A program made the position numbers and the translations under genes. From Calothrix sp. NIES-4101 (GTDB taxonomy: Bacteria > Cyanobacteriota > Cyanobacteriia > Cyanobacteriales > Nostocaceae): 64,000 bases of DNA. Every line of letters starts with the position of its first letter. Position 1 is the stretch's first letter. The notes under the pieces were generated by a model that worked only from the letters and a program-made list of their open reading frames with translations, was not told where the DNA came from and did not search any database. Where the stretch lies: assembly GCA_004296455.1 (NCBI GenBank), contig AP018280.1, positions 310,001 to 374,000 of the forward strand, in the 5' to 3' direction. Below, piece after piece: positions 58,467-64,000 of the stretch.

Positions 58467-59016
58467 TTTAATGGGTGGGTGCTCCCACCCTGTTTTAAAA
58501 TTTGATTCAGGGGTTGGCAGAATTTTATTAAAGGCTTTCAGAACTGATTACCTAACATATATAAATCGGCAAAGTGATGATATTGTTAATACTTAATTTT
58601 ATGATTAGCGTAGTTAGATTTGTTACAATATCACGAATTTAGTAACTTTATATCTTTTGGGTTTAAAATTTCAGCTACTATGTATTTATATTAAATATTT
58701 ATGTTAACTATTTTTAAATAAGTTTTTAAATAGAAGAAAATCTATCTTGGGATAGATGTTTTCTTATAAGAAATCGTCAGATCATATGACATTATTTTCA
58801 ATTGAGTTTAATTCGCCGTTGCTAAGACAGATTGTTAAATCTACAATACTGAATTGATCAACCTATCAGTTTCTTATTTCTGTTCTATATACTTACATCA
58901 CAAAATTATTAATTTTAAAGATGTTGCTGTGAAAATATAGACAGAGATTTAGACCAAATGGCACGAAATTAAAACTAAATAAGCCATTAAAAATTGAGTA
59001 AAATACGGAGTGAATA
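58467..59016. other. Intergenic region between dapL and aqpZ
   Basis: 550 bp of AT-rich DNA with the dapL terminator and, presumably, the aquaporin promoter; nothing else recognised. Confidence 0.5.
58473..58496 (+). terminator. Rho-independent terminator after dapL
   Basis: GGGTGGG (58473-58479), loop TGCT, CCCACCC (58484-58490), then TGTTTT, seven bases after the dapL stop. Confidence 0.85.
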
Positions 59017-59775
59017 ATGATATCACTTTTTACACGTTGCCTCGCAGAATTTCTGGGGACATTTGTCCTAGTTCTTGGTGGATGTGGAAGTGCTGTTTTT
59101 GCGGCGGCTTTTCCAGATGCAAAAACCAATGCATTAGGAATTGGTTTCGTAGGCGTTTCTTTGGCATTTGGTCTCACAGTGTTGACTATGGCTTATGCAA
59201 TTGGTCATATCTCTGGTTGTCATCTTAACCCAGCTGTATCATTTGGTTTGTGGGCAGGAAAACGTTTTCCTGGGTCTGAATTACTTCCATATATTGTTTC
59301 CCAAGTATTAGGAGCAATAATCGCCGCAGGTCTAATTTATGTAATTGCCGCTGGTAAAGAAGGATTTACACTTTCTGGTTCTAATCCACTAGCAACAAAT
59401 GGTTTTGGAGTACACTCTCCTGGAGGTTATTCACTGGTTGCTTGCTTCATTGCAGAGGTTGTACTGACTTTCATTTTTTTAATTGTCATTTTAGGGTCAA
59501 CAGATGGTCGTGCCCCCAAAGGCTTTGCGCCAATTGCTATTGGTTTGGCACTGACACTGATTCATTTGATTAGTATTCCAATCACCAACACATCCGTTAA
59601 TCCTGCCCGTAGCACTGGTCCTGCAATCTTCGCTGGAGTAGAAATGTTTAGGCAAGTATGGATGTTTTGGGTGGCTCCCATTTTTGGTGCAATATTGGCA
59701 GGATTATTCTACTCACGAGTTTTAGGTGAATCAGGAGAACAAGTTGTGGGTGAGGCAGAGTTACAACTGAAATAG
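59017..59775 (+). CDS. aqpZ: Aquaporin Z
   Basis: A 252-residue membrane channel with six helices. NPA boxes are at 71-73 and 195-197, with Arg198 after the second; His183 fits the narrow, water-selective aromatic/arginine filter of AqpZ rather than a glycerol facilitator. CGGAG precedes the start. It moves water across the plasma membrane and is often induced by osmotic or light shifts. Terminator follows at 59926. Confidence 0.95.
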   Translation: MISLFTRCLAEFLGTFVLVLGGCGSAVFAAAFPDAKTNALGIGFVGVSLAFGLTVLTMAYAIGHISGCHLNPAVSFGLWAGKRFPGSELLPYIVSQVLGAIIAAGLIYVIAAGKEGFTLSGSNPLATNGFGVHSPGGYSLVACFIAEVVLTFIFLIVILGSTDGRAPKGFAPIAIGLALTLIHLISIPITNTSVNPARSTGPAIFAGVEMFRQVWMFWVAPIFGAILAGLFYSRVLGESGEQVVGEAELQLK

Positions 59776-59925
59776 TTAGCTTGATATAGAAGCCTAACCA
59801 AAGACAGCAAATGTTGTTCGGGCTGCATATTTACTCTATAAATGCTCTCTTACATATCTGCTGTCTTATTCATAATTTCTGGCACAACACTGATATCTTT
59901 TTCTTAGAAGATGTTTAAGTATCAA

Positions 59926-59964
59926 ATGCCGCCAATTGGGGATTAGCGGCATCGTAATTTTTTG
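59926..59964 (+). terminator. Terminator after aqpZ
   Basis: ATGCCGC (59926-59932) pairs with GCGGCAT (59946-59952), then CGTAATTTTTT. Confidence 0.65.
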
Positions 59965-60008
59965 GTACAGTTTGCAATTAAAAAAGCTAGAGTTACTACC
60001 TTTAACTC

Positions 60009-61394
60009 TTAACGACCAACTCCAACATATTGGAAGCCAGCTTTTTGCATTGTTTCAGGATTCAGGAAGTTACGACCATCGATAATTACAGGATGGCTCA
60101 TAAATTTAGCCATTTTTGTGTAATCTAGGTTTTTGAACTGTTCCCACTCAGTGACTAATACCAAGGCATCGCAACCGTCAGCTAAACGTTCAGCATCAGT
60201 TTCCACCAGCACACCAGAAAGACCGTGGCGCATTCCAGTTTGAGAGATAATTGGGTCGTACGCTTTTACTTTTGCGCCTAAACGGTTAAGTTGTTCGATG
60301 AGATTCAGTGCAGGTGCATCGCGTAAATCGTCGGTATCAGGTTTAAAGGTTAAACCTAGTAAACCAACAGTTTTACCCTTGAGAATTTTTAATGCTTGCT
60401 GAAGTTTTTCAAGAGCAATTAAGCGCTGACGTTCGTTAACACTAACAGCAGCTTTGAGTAATTGCGCTTCGTAACCGTAATCATCTGCTGTATGTACCAA
60501 CGCAGATACATCTTTGGGAAAACAGGAACCACCCCAGCCAATACCAGCATTGAGGAATTTACCACCAATGCGGGAGTCCAAGCCAATACCTTTAGCCACT
60601 TGAGTGACATCAGCACCAACACGATCGCAAATGTTAGCAACTTCATTAATAAAACTAATCTTGGTTGCTAAGAAAGCGTTCGCGGCATATTTAATCATTT
60701 CCGCCGAACTCAGATCAGTTGCCAGTACAGGTACGGCAGGTAAAGATTTATCTTCTGCAAATTGGCGCTCAACAATCGGTGCATATAATTCCTGCATTAA
60801 TGCGATCGCTCTTTTGCTATTACCACCCAAAACAATGCGATCGGGATTGAAGGTGTCATATACAGCTGAACCTTCGCGCAAGAATTCAGGGTTACTGACA
60901 ACATCAAATTCAGGAGATTCAGGTAAACGTTCTGCGGGGGCACTACCTGCTGTTACCAGTTGTTTCTGACGTTCAGCAATACCATCCAGTACAATCATCC
61001 GCACCCAGTCACCGGAACCGATGGGTACTGTCGATTTATTTACAATAACTTTATAACCACCATTGAGGTTGGCACCAATACTACGAGCAACAGCTTCAAC
61101 ATAGCGTGTATCGCTTTCACCTGTAGGTAGTGGTGGAGTTCCAACCGCAATAAACAAAATTTCGCCGTGGGCAACACCCGCAGCAATATCAGTAGAAAAT
61201 TCAATTTTTCCCGATTGAATTGCCGACTGCATGATTTCTGATAGTCCCGGCTCGAAAATCGGCGACTGCCCAGATTTCATGATTTTGACTTTTTCTTCGT
61301 TGTTATCAATACAAATAACATCATGTCCAATATGTGCCAAGCAAGCACCCGTTACCAAGCCAACATAACCAGTTCCAATTACACAAACACGCAT
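60009..61394 (-). CDS. ugd: UDP-glucose 6-dehydrogenase
   Basis: A 461-residue enzyme oxidising UDP-glucose to UDP-glucuronate with two NAD+. MRVCVIGTGYVGLVTGACLA starts at the ATG at 61394; the longer TTG start adds three residues. The substrate loop NPEFLREGSAV and the catalytic Cys in GWGGSCFPKD are present, along with FKPDTDDLRDAP. The UDP-glucuronate decarboxylase gene lies just upstream on the same strand (107 bp), giving a two-step route to UDP-xylose. Confidence 0.96.
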   Translation of the reverse strand: MRVCVIGTGYVGLVTGACLAHIGHDVICIDNNEEKVKIMKSGQSPIFEPGLSEIMQSAIQSGKIEFSTDIAAGVAHGEILFIAVGTPPLPTGESDTRYVEAVARSIGANLNGGYKVIVNKSTVPIGSGDWVRMIVLDGIAERQKQLVTAGSAPAERLPESPEFDVVSNPEFLREGSAVYDTFNPDRIVLGGNSKRAIALMQELYAPIVERQFAEDKSLPAVPVLATDLSSAEMIKYAANAFLATKISFINEVANICDRVGADVTQVAKGIGLDSRIGGKFLNAGIGWGGSCFPKDVSALVHTADDYGYEAQLLKAAVSVNERQRLIALEKLQQALKILKGKTVGLLGLTFKPDTDDLRDAPALNLIEQLNRLGAKVKAYDPIISQTGMRHGLSGVLVETDAERLADGCDALVLVTEWEQFKNLDYTKMAKFMSHPVIIDGRNFLNPETMQKAGFQYVGVGR

Positions 61395-61501
61395 TCGTTC
61401 CAATCCTCGCTCTACAATAGGGGTAGTATCAAATCAGACAAATCATCAAGAGATTTGCCACTTGTTTCGCCAATATTATGGTTCCCAGTCACAGGTCTTT
61501 A

Positions 61502-62464
61502 CTAACTGCGACTGCTAAGAATTACCGAATCAGTATTTTTATTCATGCGATCGCGGAAATCTTCGATGGTCAGTTTTAATCCTTCTTGTAAAGGAATAGT
61601 AGGTTCCCAATTTAACAATGTTTTTGCTTTGGTGATATCAGGACGGCGACGACGGGGATCATCAGAAGGTAGAGGTTCAAAATTAATCTCTGCGCTCGGA
61701 TTCACCATATCTCTCACAGCTTCTGCCAGTTGCAAAATCGTATACTCACCAGGATTACCAATATTTACAGGACCAACGTAGTCGCTATTCATTAATCGAA
61801 TAAATCCCTCGATTAAGTCGGAAGCGTAGCAAAAACTACGGGTTTGCGAACCATCTCCATATACAGTTAGGGGTTTACCCTGCAAAGCCTGAACAATAAA
61901 ATTACTCACAACCCGACCATCATTTTCCAGCATTCGCGGACCGTAAGTATTGAAAATACGAACAACCCTGATATCAACTTTGTTCTGGCGATAATAATCA
62001 AACGTCAAAGTTTCAGCAATCCGCTTACCTTCGTCATAGCAAGCCCGTAAGCCAATTGGATTGACATTACCCCGATATTCTTCATGCTGGGGATGAATAT
62101 CCGGGTCGCCATACACTTCGCTAGTAGATGCTAAAAAGAATCTTGCTTTGACACGCTTTGCCAAGCCCAACATGTTTAGGGTTCCCATGACATTTGTCTT
62201 CACCGTTTTTACAGGATTGTACTGATAATGTACGGGAGATGCTGGACAAGCTAAATGGTATATTTGGTCAACTTCTAAGCGAATTGGTTCTGTGATGTCG
62301 TGGCGGATGAGTTCAAAGTACGGATGACCTATCCATTGCAGGATATTGCGCTTGTTACCCGTATAAAAGTTATCCAAACAAATGACTTCGTGTCCAGCAG
62401 TCATCAATCTATCGATAAGATGGGAACCAAGAAACCCAGCTCCGCCCGTCACCAAAATTCTCAT
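61502..62464 (-). CDS. uxs: UDP-glucuronate decarboxylase (UDP-xylose synthase)
   Basis: A 320-residue extended SDR. Cofactor loop GGAGFLGSH, the TSEVYGDP motif (Thr114-Ser115-Glu116), catalytic Tyr143-x3-Lys147, [11 protein letters not shown] and LLNWEP match UXS. It turns UDP-glucuronate, made by the next gene, into UDP-xylose for exopolysaccharide or glycoprotein. It is cotranscribed with ugd in all probability. Confidence 0.93.
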   Translation of the reverse strand: MRILVTGGAGFLGSHLIDRLMTAGHEVICLDNFYTGNKRNILQWIGHPYFELIRHDITEPIRLEVDQIYHLACPASPVHYQYNPVKTVKTNVMGTLNMLGLAKRVKARFFLASTSEVYGDPDIHPQHEEYRGNVNPIGLRACYDEGKRIAETLTFDYYRQNKVDIRVVRIFNTYGPRMLENDGRVVSNFIVQALQGKPLTVYGDGSQTRSFCYASDLIEGFIRLMNSDYVGPVNIGNPGEYTILQLAEAVRDMVNPSAEINFEPLPSDDPRRRRPDITKAKTLLNWEPTIPLQEGLKLTIEDFRDRMNKNTDSVILSSRS

Positions 62465-62972
62465 ACTTTTCCTACGTTTAGAGATATTTGCAATCGCAGT
62501 TGCGCTTGTTACTAGAGTACCCAGCCTTCAATCAAAAATTCATCAAAAATATACTTTGTCAGAAACTTGTTGGAAATAGTAAACAAACACTTACTATTTT
62601 AGCTACACTCTCACTACTGAGTTTTGGTAAATGCCATTAGCAAAATAACAAATTATTGTTGCCCTAATATGAAGCTAGATTAAAGATTTACAAAATCTTT
62701 AAACTTTAGGATTGTTCTAACTGTATATATTCAAGTAGCGATATTTACGACAACAAGTAGCTACCAAATGTGAAAAATACTCAATAAGATTGTCTCATTA
62801 ATTACAGAATTTCTCGTCATCTTGACAATCCCAAACTTGGGTATTGTTATTTTCAAAGCCTGTATTCACGACAAAATTTATAAACAGCAATACCCGTCGA
62901 TCTTGACTTGGCGGATTATATAGTAATGAGGAGTTCTTGCCAAAGCGAATAGTTATAGGAAATTTATTGTAT
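62465..62972. other. Intergenic region
   Basis: 508 bp with no supported gene. A short hairpin (CAATCCCAAACTTGGGTATTG-like, ~62825-62846) may end the antiporter transcript on the minus strand. Confidence 0.45.
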
Positions 62973-64000
62973 TTAAACAATTGCAGTAGTATTTGCAACT
63001 CCGGTTGGAAGGATTACGGGTTGTCCGCGTTGGGGTTCGCCCAGCATAACGATAGAGCAACTTAGTTGTCTGGCAAGTTGGGTTGTAACATCGCTGATTG
63101 CCAAGCCACCTGGTATGGTTCTGTTGCGAATGAAGGGTAATACAACTAGATCGTAAAGTCTTGCTGCTTGCAGAATTGCTTGAGCGACATTGTCGTGGGC
63201 GATGATTTGAATATCTGGTGGATTTAATGGTGCTAATTTTGAGACTAATAACTTTAGTTGAGAACGTTTGGCAGCAATTTTACTCGAACTGGTGCGTCGT
63301 TCGCAGACGTTTAACACTGTCACCTGTGCTTGATTCGCTTCTGCAAGAATTTGGGCAAAATGTAAAGGTTGCAACGTTGGTGACATTAAGTTTTCTATAG
63401 GCACTAAAATGCGCTGGATTTTTTTTGGGGATTCCACCAGTCTGGTGACAGCGACTGGACAGTGGGATGACCAAAGCACACTATCGATAACATTACCAAA
63501 TAATCTGGCCCGCAATCCCGTGCGTTTTCCCCATCCCATGACAATTAAACTGGCTCGTTGCTCCCGTGCCGCTCGACATATTCCTGGGGCAAAAGCATCA
63601 TCGATACGTAACAACGACTCAGAATTGACATTTAAGACTCGTGACAATGCATTAGCTTTGATTAACAGTCGCTCACTACGCTGTAGTGATGCTTCTAACT
63701 GTGGTGCGTCCATATGTGCCGCAGCAGTGGCGATCGCCAGTGGTACAATCTTACCGTTTCCTTGTTTTGCCAACAATGCTGCCATTTCAATTAAATATTG
63801 CTGGGTTTGAGGATTATAGATTGGTACAACAACTGTATATTGATTCTTGCCTGGACTCAGTGATGGATATAACACTGACTTGACGGAGGTGGGGATTTGA
63901 GTCAGCGATGAATTTAAACCCACTGCAACCCGACTAGTAATCAAAGGCCCCAAAGTCGAAGTCACCAGCATCAAGATAATAATACTTGTGAGTACAGTTT
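62973..64000 (-). CDS. Cation/proton antiporter, C-terminal part with universal-stress domains (5' end outside the window)
   Basis: The frame runs off the right edge: upstream of the first Met the residues TVLTSIIILMLVTSTLGPLITSR read on, the last helix of a CPA2-type Na+/H+ antiporter. The ~300 residues that follow form two universal-stress (UspA-like) domains (TVVVPIYNPQTQQYLIEMAALLA to SLIVMGWGKRT; KIQRILVPIENL to DLVVLPFIRN), the usual cytoplasmic tail of such cyanobacterial antiporters. Substrate ion not determined. Confidence 0.88.
   Translation of the reverse strand, partial: TVLTSIIILMLVTSTLGPLITSRVAVGLNSSLTQIPTSVKSVLYPSLSPGKNQYTVVVPIYNPQTQQYLIEMAALLAKQGNGKIVPLAIATAAAHMDAPQLEASLQRSERLLIKANALSRVLNVNSESLLRIDDAFAPGICRAAREQRASLIVMGWGKRTGLRARLFGNVIDSVLWSSHCPVAVTRLVESPKKIQRILVPIENLMSPTLQPLHFAQILAEANQAQVTVLNVCERRTSSSKIAAKRSQLKLLVSKLAPLNPPDIQIIAHDNVAQAILQAARLYDLVVLPFIRNRTIPGGLAISDVTTQLARQLSCSIVMLGEPQRGQPVILPTGVANTTAIV

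Noticed and set aside
62798-62998. 66-codon minus-strand ORF overlapping the antiporter end
   Set aside because: It overlaps a firm gene and has no family features.
1-64000. Reading the whole window as a plasmid because of the CyRepA1 gene
   Set aside because: Core genes (crtQ, menD, menB, dapL, vipp1, dciA) flank it, so the chromosome is far more likely.
1-64000. tRNA, rRNA or complete insertion sequences
   Set aside because: No T-loop consensus with matching acceptor stem and no intact transposase was found by reading; a tRNAscan run would settle it.

Overview
The window is chromosomal DNA of a filamentous, probably heterocyst-type, cyanobacterium (Nostocales-like). The evidence is the many HIP1 octamers (GCGATCGC), plant-type carotene desaturase CrtQ, Vipp1/PspA, menaquinone/phylloquinone genes menD and menB, LL-diaminopimelate aminotransferase, a PEP-CTERM protein, an SLH-OprB porin, and the fused TrpEG anthranilate synthase known from such strains. 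Most of the window has low to moderate GC. No tRNA or rRNA gene and no intact insertion sequence was recognised. Composition statements are by eye.

Layout. 1-9.4 kb is a surface/export region: the 3' part of a large RTX adhesin-like gene, then a chaperone-usher type locus (two secreted subunit-like proteins, a PapD-like chaperone and an usher-like outer-membrane protein). 9.8-21.1 kb is an aromatic amino acid supercluster on one strand: DAHP synthase, fused trpEG, trpC, trpA, trpB, a Rieske oxygenase, a porin and trpD; trpF is absent. 21.2-28.2 kb carries a Ser/Thr kinase, cydAB, an orphan CRISPR leader with one repeat, an SRPBCC protein, crtQ and a 52-residue ribbon-helix-helix protein. 28.5-42.5 kb is accessory: an unknown protein, a CyRepA1-family plasmid replication protein, a D-lactate dehydrogenase, a GIY-YIG protein with two sliding-clamp-like motifs, a compact four-gene operon (SDR reductase, metallo-beta-lactamase-fold hydrolase, CoF-synthetase-like adenylating enzyme, GNAT-like protein), a small conserved-looking protein and a methyltransferase-HIT fusion.

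43-64 kb is mostly housekeeping: menD, an orphan DNA methyltransferase, menB, a Cys-motif protein, a DciA-like protein, a SPOR-domain protein, tandem PspA/Vipp1, thioredoxin, two class I/II aminotransferases (the second is DapL), a response regulator, a frameshifted PEP-CTERM gene beside a gene remnant, aquaporin Z, UDP-glucose dehydrogenase with UDP-glucuronate decarboxylase (UDP-xylose route), and the 3' part of a cation/proton antiporter with universal-stress domains.

How the genes fit together. DAHP synthase feeds the shikimate pathway, and TrpEG-D-C-BA then convert chorismate to tryptophan, so the cluster is a self-contained booster of tryptophan flux whose Rieske enzyme may act on a derived product. 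The leads most worth following are this trp-Rieske cluster, the four-gene adenylation/acyltransfer operon at 36-40.6 kb, the cyanobacterial chaperone-usher locus, and the stand-alone CRISPR leader-repeat.
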